DNA of 64,000 nucleotides from CAYXFD01 sp964464175. GTDB lineage: Bacteria > Cloacimonadota > Cloacimonadia > Cloacimonadales > JAJBBL01. The DNA lies in the NCBI GenBank assembly GCA_964464175.1, contig CAYXFD010000002.1:1-64000 (forward strand). Reading direction: 5' to 3'. The notes under the pieces are model-generated. The model searched no databases, was not told the origin of the DNA, and worked only from the letters and a program-made list of their open reading frames with translations. Both the position numbers and the translations under genes were made by a program. How positions within the stretch are numbered: position 1 is the first letter of the stretch; each line of letters starts with the position of its first letter. This document shows positions 1 to 9,859 of this stretch, one piece after another.

Positions 1-948
<948 letters not shown>

Positions 949-1039
949 TTGCGCCTTTTTTTCTCTTATCTCTTATCGAATCACGCAAAATAGTTGTTGG
1001 TATGAGGCTTTGGTCTTTATACCGGCACGAACCTTTTCA

Positions 1040-1190
1040 GAGGTATTCACTCTGGTGGTTATGGAAGTGAGGCTACACCTGTTCCCATCCCGAACACAGA
1101 AGTTAAGCTCACTATCGCCGATGGTACTGCATGGGCAACTGTGCGGGAGAGTAGGTCGCCGCCAGAATGAATACCTCTTTTTATTTTACC
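1040..1190 (+). terminator. 5S flanking helix followed by T-run (processing stem / rRNA operon end)
   Basis: A perfect 10-bp helix, GAGGTATTCA at 1040-1049 with TGAATACCTC at 1168-1177, encloses the 5S RNA and is followed directly by TTTTTATTTT. It probably serves as the 5S processing stem and may also end the rRNA transcript. Termination is an inference from the T-run. Confidence 0.5.
1048..1170 (+). rRNA. rrf: 5S ribosomal RNA
   Basis: About 121 nt long, with the typical internal sequence CCCATCCCGAACACAGAAG near 1085-1103 and the GCCGATGGTACTGCATGGGC segment. The CTGG at 1052-1055 pairs with CCAG at 1062+100 (1162-1165), forming the usual terminal helix. It lies about 100 bp after the 23S gene with no tRNA between them, so it should be co-transcribed with 23S. 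Ends are placed by comparison with the E. coli 5S layout and may be off by a few bases. Confidence 0.93.
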
Positions 1191-1207
1191 GGAGAGAAAA
1201 TAGAGAC

Positions 1208-1237
1208 AAAAAAACAGGGTCCGGTGAAAGACCCTGT
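1208..1237 (-). terminator. Intrinsic terminator of the dcw cluster (after ftsZ)
   Basis: Read on the minus strand, an 8-bp perfect stem (ACAGGGTC with GACCCTGT, plus positions 1214-1221 and 1230-1237) is followed by seven Ts (plus 1208-1214). It lies 40 bp beyond the ftsZ stop codon and separates the cluster from the convergent rRNA genes. Confidence 0.88.
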
Positions 1238-1277
1238 CGAGGTTTTGGGTGATCCTTCGATAATCGAAGAAAGCTTA

Positions 1278-2432
1278 TTAATCTGAGAAACGTCTCATGA
1301 ATGCCGGAATACCGATATCTTCTGATTTAGATGTTTCTTTTTGCTGGGTATAGCTTTTAGTAGTATCAATATCATTTTCTTTGGAATTGCCTATACGTTT
1401 GAAAATCTCATTCAACTCACTGTTATTATCATCTTCATTTTTGTAATGGATCAAGTTAGGGTAGTTTTTGTCTTTAAGATGAGCAAGTCCAGTAGCGAAT
1501 ATAGTAACGGCAATTTTTCCATTCATTTCTTCATCGACTACTAACCCGCTAATGATGTTTGCAGAAGGGCCGCTTTCGCTGTTTATGACAGACATTATCT
1601 CTTCAAATTCAGTGAATTTCATATCATTACCGATAGTAATGTTTATAAGTATCGATTTACAGCCACTTAAAGAGATATCATCCAATAATGGATTCGAGAT
1701 GGCTTCTTTGGCAGCTCTTACTGCTCGGTCTTCTCCATCACAGATGCCAGTTCCCATCAGAGCATAGCCCATTTTACCGATTACGGTTTTGACATCAGCA
1801 AAGTCGACATTAATGTATCCACTACGATTTATGATATCCGACATTGCTTTAGCCGCATCATAGATTATACTGTCAGCCTTCTTGAAGACATCGAAAATAA
1901 TCATATCGGCACAAATCCCACTCAATTTGTCATTGGGAATAATTATGTAACTATCAATCTTTTCTCTTATTCTGGTCAGTCCGGTTTCAAAATTCTGTTG
2001 CTTTTTTAATCCTTCCTGGGCAAAAGGACTGGTAAAGATCCCGAGTGTTAAAATATCCATCTCTTTGGCCAATTCTGCTATTATTGGTGCAGCACCAGTT
2101 CCCGTGCCTCCTCCAAAACCGGCAGCAATGAAAAGCATATCTGTGTCTTCCAGGACGCTTCGCAACTCATCCAATGACTCGATAGCCGCCTCTTTGCCGA
2201 TTTCAGGATTATTTCCTGTACCGTGTCCCCGGGTAATTTTCTGCCCAAGTTGAACCTTGATCTTAGCTTTAGATTTTTTCAAGTCCATTACATCAGTATT
2301 AGCAACAATAAACTCAACACCCTGAATACCCTTATCGATCATAGTATTAACGGCATTTCCGCCGGCACCCCCTACACCGATTACTTTAATAGTTGTTGAA
2401 AAGAAATCCGGGCTTTGATCAAATTCTATCAT
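1278..2432 (-). CDS. ftsZ: Cell division protein FtsZ
   Basis: Tubulin-like GTPase that polymerises into the cytokinetic ring at midcell. The 384-residue protein has the GTP-binding GGAGGNAVNTMI motif at residues 21-32 and the tubulin signature GGGTGTGAAP at 107-116. After a short variable linker rich in Ser, Thr and Lys, it ends in the conserved peptide IPAFMRR, which in this family binds FtsA and ZipA-type membrane tethers. Length is normal. The start follows GGAGG a few bases upstream. It is the last gene of the dcw cluster, 94 bp after ftsA, and is followed by a terminator. Confidence 0.98.
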   Translation of the reverse strand: MIEFDQSPDFFSTTIKVIGVGGAGGNAVNTMIDKGIQGVEFIVANTDVMDLKKSKAKIKVQLGQKITRGHGTGNNPEIGKEAAIESLDELRSVLEDTDMLFIAAGFGGGTGTGAAPIIAELAKEMDILTLGIFTSPFAQEGLKKQQNFETGLTRIREKIDSYIIIPNDKLSGICADMIIFDVFKKADSIIYDAAKAMSDIINRSGYINVDFADVKTVIGKMGYALMGTGICDGEDRAVRAAKEAISNPLLDDISLSGCKSILINITIGNDMKFTEFEEIMSVINSESGPSANIISGLVVDEEMNGKIAVTIFATGLAHLKDKNYPNLIHYKNEDDNNSELNEIFKRIGNSKENDIDTTKSYTQQKETSKSEDIGIPAFMRRFSD

Positions 2433-2526
2433 CTTTACCTCCAGTTGGTATGTTAATGCTTTCTACCTGACTTTGCACGGATAATAATACCCATCCCTTG
2501 GTCAGATAAGTCTCAATAATTAATTA

Positions 2527-3810
2527 CTAAAAGAAATCAGCAATATTTTCATAGATTGTTCTAATGATTTGCTTAAAAGTATGGAGAGCGCTGTTCGTAG
2601 TAGAGACCATTTTATTTTCATTATCCGGTTCCTGCTGTTGCTCTGATGCACAATAGAGAAGACCGATTGAAGTGGAGTATCTCGGGTCTTTAAGGTGTTC
2701 GGTAGGATTACTTACTTTATCAAGATTGGGATAACCAATTCTAACTGGCATATTGAATATTTCTTTAGCTAAAACATCAATATTGGTCAGGAGAGAGGAG
2801 CCTCCAGTTAATATGAGCCCTGCAGACATGTATTCATCGTACTTAACGTTTGTTATGGAACGGTAGGCAATTTCAAGGATCTCTCTCATTCTACTTTCTA
2901 TGATCTTGATGAAATACTTCTTCTTTTGCTTTCTGGTCTGTCTTCCCCCCATTCCTTCGACTTCGATAACTTCATCATCATCCATCTCAGAATCAATAAC
3001 ATCACCGATCTCGATCTTAATTTTTTCAGCAAATTTCTGCGTAGTTGTTAAACCGAGAGCAATATCATTGGTAACATTGTTTCCTCCCAATGATCTTACC
3101 AAGCTGAAGCGGATACTATTCTTAAAAAATGCTGCTATATCTGTTGTGCCGCCTCCGATATCGACAAGAATACAGCCTAATAACATCTCATCTTCAGTCA
3201 GTACTGCTTTACTTGTTGCAATCGGCTCCAAAACAATCTTCAGTGATTTATAACCTATTAAGTCGAAACATTTATTGACATTTCGGACAGCATTTACGTC
3301 GGAGAGGATAACATGAACGTGAGCAGTCAGGATATATCCGCTCATATCTACAGGATCTATGATGTTATCCTGATTATCTACTTCAAAATATTGAGGGATC
3401 GAATGGATTATTTTCTGACTTTTATCTCCTTCCTGAGTTATCACTAATTCTTCGGCGGTTTTGATCACTTTTTCGATATGTTCAGGTGTAATTTCAATAG
3501 GCTCACCCCTTATCTGATCAGTTATAGATAACCTGCTAATTGCATTCTTACTTTTGATATGTTCTCCGGCAATACCGACATAGATATTGGAGGCTTTTGT
3601 CTCTGCCTTTGTTTCAGCAGCATCGAGTGCATTTTTAATTGATTCGGAGGTTTTCCGGATATCTTTGATCATACCGTTTTCCATTCCGAGAGAAGGATTT
3701 GAACCTGTTCCCTTGATCTCAAGACTACCATCGTCTTTAAGTTCGGCTATGATGACATTTATCTTTGTTGTTCCTAAATCAACAGCAGTAATAATCTCTG
3801 AGCGTTTCAT
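2527..3810 (-). CDS. ftsA: Cell division protein FtsA
   Basis: Actin-like ATPase that anchors FtsZ filaments to the inner membrane and recruits later division proteins. The N-terminus carries the actin-family phosphate-1 motif (AVDLGTTKINV, about residues 9-19) and a second nucleotide-binding segment, LVDIGGGTTDIA, in the middle. The SHS2/1C subdomain lies between them, as expected for FtsA. The last 20 or so residues, rich in Ile, Phe and aromatic residues, fit the amphipathic membrane-targeting helix. It overlaps ftsQ by four bases (ATGA), which suggests translational coupling. Normal length at 427 residues. Confidence 0.97.
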   Translation of the reverse strand: MKRSEIITAVDLGTTKINVIIAELKDDGSLEIKGTGSNPSLGMENGMIKDIRKTSESIKNALDAAETKAETKASNIYVGIAGEHIKSKNAISRLSITDQIRGEPIEITPEHIEKVIKTAEELVITQEGDKSQKIIHSIPQYFEVDNQDNIIDPVDMSGYILTAHVHVILSDVNAVRNVNKCFDLIGYKSLKIVLEPIATSKAVLTEDEMLLGCILVDIGGGTTDIAAFFKNSIRFSLVRSLGGNNVTNDIALGLTTTQKFAEKIKIEIGDVIDSEMDDDEVIEVEGMGGRQTRKQKKKYFIKIIESRMREILEIAYRSITNVKYDEYMSAGLILTGGSSLLTNIDVLAKEIFNMPVRIGYPNLDKVSNPTEHLKDPRYSTSIGLLYCASEQQQEPDNENKMVSTTNSALHTFKQIIRTIYENIADFF

Positions 3811-4694
3811 TTTGTTCCCCTTGATCGAATAACGACTTGATCTTTAAACTTTAAATCCAGATAAGTGTAGGGTTCTATTCCTAAATTCTCCATGACAAAT
3901 TTCAGTTTATGCAGTCTATTGGAGAAGTCTTCCTTTCCGAGACAAATATGACTTCCTGTATGCAATTCTATAAGAAATATCTCTTCTTTCAGCTGATAAT
4001 ACTCTGAAATGAATTTGTCATTGATGTTACTCAGTAATACATGATTATGCAGATCATATACTTTATCGACGAATACGTCTTCTAATATTTCTCCCATGAC
4101 CAAATCTTCAAGTTTGATAGTTGTGTGAACAATTGGTAGATCTTCAGTCAGATAAAAACCCTGTTTTTTTGAATTATCGCTAGTGGTGCTTGTGTTGCTA
4201 TAATTAGTGAAAGGAGTTGCCAGTATTCTTTTCTCTTTATCTAAGGGTATCAAAACTCCCTCTACTGTCTTAACATAGAGAAATCCGGCTCTTTCCTGGA
4301 CAATGATCTTCAATTTACCAGGTATTATTCTGCGAATCTTTATTTTTTCAATTCTCACAATATTTTCGTACTTATATGTGATTGTCCTCACAGGTATTGC
4401 AAATAGATTAACCCCGACGAATTCGGAGGCCAATTCTCTGAGGAATTCTCTTTCCAAATGCTCATTACCGGAGATATCAATGCTCTTGATGTTGAAAAGG
4501 TCCATCTTCTTGATAACAGAGTTTAGACCCCAAATAGTTACAACAAGCAGAAGGACGATCAGAAGAAAGAAGATTACATAACGGCTGTTACCTCTTCTTT
4601 TTCTGCTGCTCCTTTTGGGGACAGCGGGAGAAACATCCCTTTTGAGAATGTTCTTTTTATTCTTACTATTTCTGCTCTGAGAGTTAAACATCAT
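3807..4694 (-). CDS. ftsQ: Cell division protein FtsQ/DivIB (POTRA domain)
   Basis: Bitopic inner-membrane division protein that links early and late divisome parts. About 40 positively charged residues, including RSSRKRRG, precede one hydrophobic segment (FFLLIVLLLVVTIWGL). A POTRA-like domain follows, beginning FNIKSIDISGNEHL, and then the family's C-terminal beta domain. The start at 4694 is chosen because longer versions run deep into murC. From here the overlap with murC is 11 bp. A second ATG directly follows, so the start is uncertain by one codon, and no strong ribosome-binding site is visible. The family call rests on position, topology and the POTRA motif. Confidence 0.9.
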   Translation of the reverse strand: MMFNSQSRNSKNKKNILKRDVSPAVPKRSSRKRRGNSRYVIFFLLIVLLLVVTIWGLNSVIKKMDLFNIKSIDISGNEHLEREFLRELASEFVGVNLFAIPVRTITYKYENIVRIEKIKIRRIIPGKLKIIVQERAGFLYVKTVEGVLIPLDKEKRILATPFTNYSNTSTTSDNSKKQGFYLTEDLPIVHTTIKLEDLVMGEILEDVFVDKVYDLHNHVLLSNINDKFISEYYQLKEEIFLIELHTGSHICLGKEDFSNRLHKLKFVMENLGIEPYTYLDLKFKDQVVIRSRGTK

Positions 4695-6123
4695 TTTTGC
4701 TCTGTAAAGAATTAATAAGTGCTTCTCCATACTTGAATATGTTTCCAGCACCTATTGTGATCACTAGATCACCTTGTTTAACAATTGAAAGGACTTCATC
4801 TACTATTTTGGAATTGTCACTGATATAGGTTACGCTTTTATGTCCTGCTTTAATGGCAGCGTCTGCTATAATTCTACCTGTGATTCCAGGTATTGCTCTT
4901 TCTCGTGCGGGAAAGACCGGACAGACTAATAAGATATCAGAGTTAAAGAAGCTCTGTCCGAAATCGTCACAAAAATCTCTTGTCCTTGAATAAAGATGTG
5001 GTTGAAAAATTGCGATGATACGTCTGTTAGAACTATCTCTAATCCCTTTCAAAGTAGCGATAATCTCAGTTGGATGGTGAGCATAATCATCATAAATAAA
5101 GATATCATTTACAAACCCCTTCTTTTCGAACCTTCGATATACACCATTGAAGGATTCTAATCCTCTCTTTATCATGGAGAAATCTATATCGAGTTCTAAG
5201 GCAATAGCTATAGCTTGAAGTGAGTTTTGAATATTATGGACACCTGGTATGTTAATCTTGGCCCTGCCAAGCAGATTCTTTTTACAGAAAACATCAAACT
5301 CCGACTCAAATAAGTTGTCCCGGCTGGTATTGATGACAGAGGTTTGAGAAGATTCAGGTAGTAAGGTGTCTTTCATAGTAATGTTTTCGGCTCGAATATC
5401 TGCTTCTGGGGAGAGACCATAGGTAATAGTCCTTTTAGTCAACAGAGGGAGAACTGACTGCACTCCCTTGTCATCATAACAGGCAATAATACAGCCAAAG
5501 AAAGGTACTCGGTTGGCATATTCTATGAATGCTCTCTTTATATCATCCAGATTTTCATAGCAATCAAGGTGGTCGGCCTCAACATTTGTTATTCCCGCAA
5601 TAATGGGGGAGAGAGAGAGAAAAGAACGGTCGTATTCATCTGCTTCCACTATAATATATTTTCCTGCTCCCATGACATTGTTTGAACCGAAATTTTTGAC
5701 TTTACCCCCAACTATGACTGTTGGATCAAGATTTGCTTCTTTCAACAGTAATCCTATTATCGAAGTGGTTGTCGTCTTCCCGTGTGTTCCGGCAATAGCT
5801 ATTCCGTAGCTCATCCGCATTATTTCAGCAAGCATCTCAGCTCGTCTGATAACCGGAATTTTTTGTTCGAGGGCAGCTGATACTTCCGGATTGTTGTTTC
5901 TCACCGCTGAGGATTTAACTACAACGTCAGCATCTTTTATCAACGCGGGGTCGTGTCCTTCCTTAATCAATATTCCGATGCTTTCCAAATGATCAGTTAC
6001 TTCTGTTTTATGCAGGTCAGATCCGGTAATGATAAAACCTTGATTATAAAGGAATTCAGCAATTCCGCTCATTCCAATGCCACCAATACCGACAAAGTGA
6101 ATCTTCTTGGTTCTTCCTAACAT
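4684..6123 (-). CDS. murC: UDP-N-acetylmuramate--L-alanine ligase MurC
   Basis: Cytoplasmic ATP-dependent Mur ligase adding the first amino acid, L-alanine, to UDP-MurNAc. The 479-residue protein opens with the glycine-rich nucleotide-sugar-binding motif GIGGIGMSG (12-20), typical of MurC. It has the P-loop GTHGKTTTT at 112-120 and the EADEYDRSFL segment of the central domain. Start follows AGGAT. It sits four bases after murG and overlaps ftsQ. In E. coli murC is followed by ddlB; here neither ddl nor murB is present. Confidence 0.97.
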   Translation of the reverse strand: MLGRTKKIHFVGIGGIGMSGIAEFLYNQGFIITGSDLHKTEVTDHLESIGILIKEGHDPALIKDADVVVKSSAVRNNNPEVSAALEQKIPVIRRAEMLAEIMRMSYGIAIAGTHGKTTTTSIIGLLLKEANLDPTVIVGGKVKNFGSNNVMGAGKYIIVEADEYDRSFLSLSPIIAGITNVEADHLDCYENLDDIKRAFIEYANRVPFFGCIIACYDDKGVQSVLPLLTKRTITYGLSPEADIRAENITMKDTLLPESSQTSVINTSRDNLFESEFDVFCKKNLLGRAKINIPGVHNIQNSLQAIAIALELDIDFSMIKRGLESFNGVYRRFEKKGFVNDIFIYDDYAHHPTEIIATLKGIRDSSNRRIIAIFQPHLYSRTRDFCDDFGQSFFNSDILLVCPVFPARERAIPGITGRIIADAAIKAGHKSVTYISDNSKIVDEVLSIVKQGDLVITIGAGNIFKYGEALINSLQSKNDV

Positions 6124-6126
6124 GCT

Positions 6127-7284
6127 TTAATCCTTATTGTTTTTACTTGGTTTCGTCGTATCTGAGAAGTCATTTAACAAATCATCAACAATGGTCTTGG
6201 CAGCGGTAAGATGGATGGAGTTTTGGAGCTGACTGCAAAATTCATTCAATTCATTATTTACAGACTGGATAGTTTCTTTTAGTAGGGATGGTGTTAGAAT
6301 GTCTTGTTTAATGACGACACCCCCTTTATTCTCTTCCTGAGCTTGGGCGTTAAGATATTGATGATTACCAGGCGAATTGGAGAGCGGTATTATGATTGCC
6401 GGAATACAGTTAACCTCAAGTTCAGCTAAAGAAAGAGCTCCGGCTCTCGTTATGGCCATATCACTTCTTTGATAGATATCCGGCATAGCAGAACTGAACG
6501 GAAAAACAGTGAGTCTGTTATCTTCCGAAATCAACACCTCAGCAGCCGACAGAGATGGTTCTTTCTTCCAGGTGTAACAGCTATTCAGAGATTCTGAGAT
6601 GCGGGGATAGTCTCTACTGCCGGTCTGCCAGAGTAGATTCAAATCCATATCCATGATATCCTGCATTATCGCTAAGACACAATCATTAATTGTTCGGGCA
6701 CCCTGACTACCTCCCAAAACTAAAAGTGTTTTTCTTTGGTTAGTTGCCTTTCTGTTTCTCGAAGAAGGCAGCCGCTCAAGGAGGCTATTTTGGAGAGGAT
6801 TCCCGGTATATAGGCAATTAGATGGGGGGAGATATTTTTTAGCCGAATTATAACCGAGATAGATCTTTTTCGCTTTTTTGCTTAATACTCTTGTGGTCAA
6901 ACCGGGATAGCTGTTTTGTTCCTGAAGATAGAAAGGAATGTTCTGCAGAGTTGAACATAACATAACGGGTCCGCTGACGAAACCACCAGTACCAATACAG
7001 GCATCAGGTTTGAATGTACCGATTATCTTTGTACTCATCAACAGGCTTTTAGCTAACTTATAGGGGAAAAGAAGGTGTCTAATTGTTATACTACGGTACA
7101 ATTTCTGCACATCAATTGTTTTGAAAGGGATTTTTCGCTCATGACAGATCCTCTCTTCCATGCTCTTAACGTTACCGACAAAAAGTATTTCGATGTCATG
7201 ACCCTGTATTCTTTCAGCTAATGCTAATGCCGGAAAGATATGTCCACCTGTACCACCTGCCGTTATGATAACTCTCTTTAGCAT
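6127..7284 (-). CDS. murG: Lipid II synthase MurG (GlcNAc transferase)
   Basis: Peripheral membrane GT28 glycosyltransferase converting lipid I to lipid II with UDP-GlcNAc. The N-terminal G-loop TAGGTGGHIFPALALAE (8-24) and the second G-loop LGGSQGARTIN are clear. The C-terminal domain shows the donor-binding TRAGALSLAE motif. The C-terminus is Lys/Asn-rich. 385 residues is slightly long for the family (about 355). It overlaps ftsW by seven bases. Confidence 0.97.
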   Translation of the reverse strand: MLKRVIITAGGTGGHIFPALALAERIQGHDIEILFVGNVKSMEERICHERKIPFKTIDVQKLYRSITIRHLLFPYKLAKSLLMSTKIIGTFKPDACIGTGGFVSGPVMLCSTLQNIPFYLQEQNSYPGLTTRVLSKKAKKIYLGYNSAKKYLPPSNCLYTGNPLQNSLLERLPSSRNRKATNQRKTLLVLGGSQGARTINDCVLAIMQDIMDMDLNLLWQTGSRDYPRISESLNSCYTWKKEPSLSAAEVLISEDNRLTVFPFSSAMPDIYQRSDMAITRAGALSLAELEVNCIPAIIIPLSNSPGNHQYLNAQAQEENKGGVVIKQDILTPSLLKETIQSVNNELNEFCSQLQNSIHLTAAKTIVDDLLNDFSDTTKPSKNNKD

Positions 7285-8441
7285 GCTCTCCTCTCAGCGG
7301 TAATGTTTAGAAGTAATCCGATACAGAGTGAATTTGCAACCAGTGAAGTTCCTCCATAGCTGACAAAAGGCAATGTTACTCCGGTTGAGGGGAGAGCAGA
7401 AATAGCAACTCCTATGTTCACAAAGGCGTTAAAGAAAATGTTCAGTGTCAATCCGATCCCAGCCAATTTCAGGTAGAGATTATTCACTCTCCAAGATTTA
7501 AAAAGACCCCGGAAAAGGATTACACAGTATAAAGAAAAAATTATTATTGCCCCTATGAATCCAAATTCTTCTCCTATTACACTGTAGATATAATCAGTTG
7601 TTGGTTCTGGCAGATAATAATTCTTTGCCTGCCCGAAGACTGAGGAGGTACCCCATAAGCCTCCTTGGGATAAACTGGTGAGACTCTGTTTTATTTGATA
7701 GTCATCAGCGGTAATATGAGAGACATCTTTATTCATCAGTTTATGGAACAATGAATATCTACTGTAGATCTCCATTCTTGAGCTGCGATAGGAAGCGCCA
7801 TAAGTTAGAATTCCAGCACCCCCAATAAGAATGATAAGGATTATTAACATCATAGTCAGCAGTCTTATTCTTGATATCCATAAAAGTGAAAACAGGGTAG
7901 CTGAAGAGATGATTATCGTGCTGAAATGCTGCTGTTTTAGTATTACAGCGAAAGATATAAGCGATAGAACGATCAATGGTTTGAAGTTTTTAACGAATCC
8001 CTTGGGAAATGAATCCGGAATGCTTTCTTGTTTTTTATCGAGATAGTGGGCAAAATATAGGACTAACATAATCCTGACAAAGAGACTGGGTTGGAAGTTA
8101 ACTCCCATAAAACTAAAACTTCTTGTTGCACCTTTGATCTCTCGTCCAAAAAAAAGAACTAAGATCATTAAGATAATGTTTATAACTGTCAAAAATGGTA
8201 CCAGCCGGCGCAGTTTTTTTAAATCAATAATGGTAAAGGCATAGAGCATAGTTGCTAATGATATACAAGTCCAGAGTGCCTGCTTCATAAAGGTAATCAT
8301 ATTTGATTCAGTCACCGAGCTGATATTGAGATTCATATATAAGCCGAAACTGCACAGTATCAAATACGATATGAGCAGGGTCGTATCGAAATTAACGATC
8401 CTGTTTTTTATTTTACCCTTAAGAGCATAATCATTCTTCAT
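7278..8441 (-). CDS. ftsW: Peptidoglycan glycosyltransferase FtsW (SEDS family)
   Basis: Integral membrane SEDS glycosyltransferase that polymerises lipid II at the septum together with the class B PBP encoded upstream. The 387-residue sequence is largely hydrophobic with about ten membrane segments. It contains family motifs: a QSLTSLSQGGLWG stretch, PTTDYIYSVIGEEFGFIG, and the C-terminal LPSTGVTLPFVSYGGTS. The acidic residue in the large extracytoplasmic loop lies in the expected place. Placement between murD and murG favours FtsW over RodA. It overlaps both neighbours (11 bp with murD, 7 bp with murG). Confidence 0.95.
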   Translation of the reverse strand: MKNDYALKGKIKNRIVNFDTTLLISYLILCSFGLYMNLNISSVTESNMITFMKQALWTCISLATMLYAFTIIDLKKLRRLVPFLTVINIILMILVLFFGREIKGATRSFSFMGVNFQPSLFVRIMLVLYFAHYLDKKQESIPDSFPKGFVKNFKPLIVLSLISFAVILKQQHFSTIIISSATLFSLLWISRIRLLTMMLIILIILIGGAGILTYGASYRSSRMEIYSRYSLFHKLMNKDVSHITADDYQIKQSLTSLSQGGLWGTSSVFGQAKNYYLPEPTTDYIYSVIGEEFGFIGAIIIFSLYCVILFRGLFKSWRVNNLYLKLAGIGLTLNIFFNAFVNIGVAISALPSTGVTLPFVSYGGTSLVANSLCIGLLLNITAERRAC

Positions 8442-9840
8442 TTCGTTTTAATTCCTCAACAATTGTTCGAAACACTTCTCCTCGATGTTCAAAATTTCGA
8501 TACATATCATAGCTTGCACAGGCGGGAGATAAGATAATGGCATCTCCTTCGGCGGCATTATTAAAAGCTGAATGAACTGCCTGTAAAAGAGTCTGGTGCA
8601 TCGTTACTCTTCCGTTGATAGACTGAAATGCTAATCTCATATTATTTTTTGAGTTACCAATCAGATAGATTCTTTTGATCTTCTCTTTAAGGTAAGGTAA
8701 CAATACGGAGTAATCTTCTCCCTTTTCATAACCACCCATAATGACATGTAATGGTTTAGAGAAGGCTGTTAAGGCGTACCTCACCGCTTCGGTATTAGTA
8801 GCTTTAGAATCGTTGATAAATTCAATTCCATTTATCTCTCCTACATTTTCCAGTCTGTGAGGGAGAGGTGTAAAGGTTCTCAGAGACTCTGTTATCACAT
8901 CGATATCAGATACTTCATCACTAACTGCAAGAAGGGCAGCCAGCATATTCATTCTATTATGTATCCCGGGTAGTTTTGTTTCTCCCACATCAATCTTGCT
9001 TTCTGCTGTCGTTCCATTCAAGGTTCTATTCCATTTTATTATGCTATCAATCAAATATGCTGCTTCCTTAGATTTTTCCGGAATAAGTTGCTGGTTATGA
9101 GCAAAATATGCCTTTCGGGAGATGATTCTATCTTCCTTCGACCTGATAATTCTGTCGCCAGAATTGAGAATTGCTTTATGGCTTTCTTTTTGATTCCTGA
9201 AGATGTTCATCTTTGCCTCGACATATCTATCAAGAGTCGAATGACGGTCGAGATGATCTTCTGAGATGTTTAATAACACTGCTGTCTCTGCTTGAAACTC
9301 TTCAATTAGCTCAAGTTGGAAACTGCTCAACTCTAAAACCAGATAATCAAACCCTCTTTTTTCTATGGGAAAAGAAGTTAGAGAGTTACCGATGTTTCCC
9401 GCCAGAAGACTCTTATAACCGGCGTTTTTTAAGATGTGATGAATAAGACTTACGGTAGTGCTTTTACCGTTAGAGCCAGTGACAGCAATTATCTTGCTAC
9501 TTTTATCTTTTATTTGATAACCGAACTCGATCTCGCTGATAACCTTGACATTTCTCTGACGAGCTTGGTTGATTATCGGCAGTGACGTGGGTATTCCCGG
9601 ACTAACGATCATCACATCACAATCAAGAATCTTTGCTGTATGACCTCCAAACTCGCAATGTGGTCTAAGTTTGAGCCAACACTCTTCATTGTAAGAAGAT
9701 AAGATCTCTTGTTTACACGTCTCTTCGGTTTTTATCTCACTGATGAAGAATTCGCCACTATGTTCCAGAATCTTCAAAGCACTTGAGACACCGCTCCGCG
9801 CTAAACCCAATATTCCAAATTTCAATTCTTTTATCTTCAT
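8431..9840 (-). CDS. murD: UDP-N-acetylmuramoylalanine--D-glutamate ligase MurD
   Basis: Adds D-glutamate to UDP-MurNAc-L-Ala in the cytoplasm. The N-terminal Rossmann-like domain starts FGILGLARSGVSSA. The P-loop is VTGSNGKSTT around 120-129, the central-domain signature NISEDHLDRH follows, and the C-terminal ligase domain carries NDSKATN and GGYEKGEDY. Length of 469 residues is near the family's norm of about 440-450. Lies 19 bp after mraY and overlaps ftsW. Confidence 0.97.
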   Translation of the reverse strand: MKIKELKFGILGLARSGVSSALKILEHSGEFFISEIKTEETCKQEILSSYNEECWLKLRPHCEFGGHTAKILDCDVMIVSPGIPTSLPIINQARQRNVKVISEIEFGYQIKDKSSKIIAVTGSNGKSTTVSLIHHILKNAGYKSLLAGNIGNSLTSFPIEKRGFDYLVLELSSFQLELIEEFQAETAVLLNISEDHLDRHSTLDRYVEAKMNIFRNQKESHKAILNSGDRIIRSKEDRIISRKAYFAHNQQLIPEKSKEAAYLIDSIIKWNRTLNGTTAESKIDVGETKLPGIHNRMNMLAALLAVSDEVSDIDVITESLRTFTPLPHRLENVGEINGIEFINDSKATNTEAVRYALTAFSKPLHVIMGGYEKGEDYSVLLPYLKEKIKRIYLIGNSKNNMRLAFQSINGRVTMHQTLLQAVHSAFNNAAEGDAIILSPACASYDMYRNFEHRGEVFRTIVEELKRNEE

Positions 9841-9859
9841 TTGCCCTTCAGGTGTTTTA

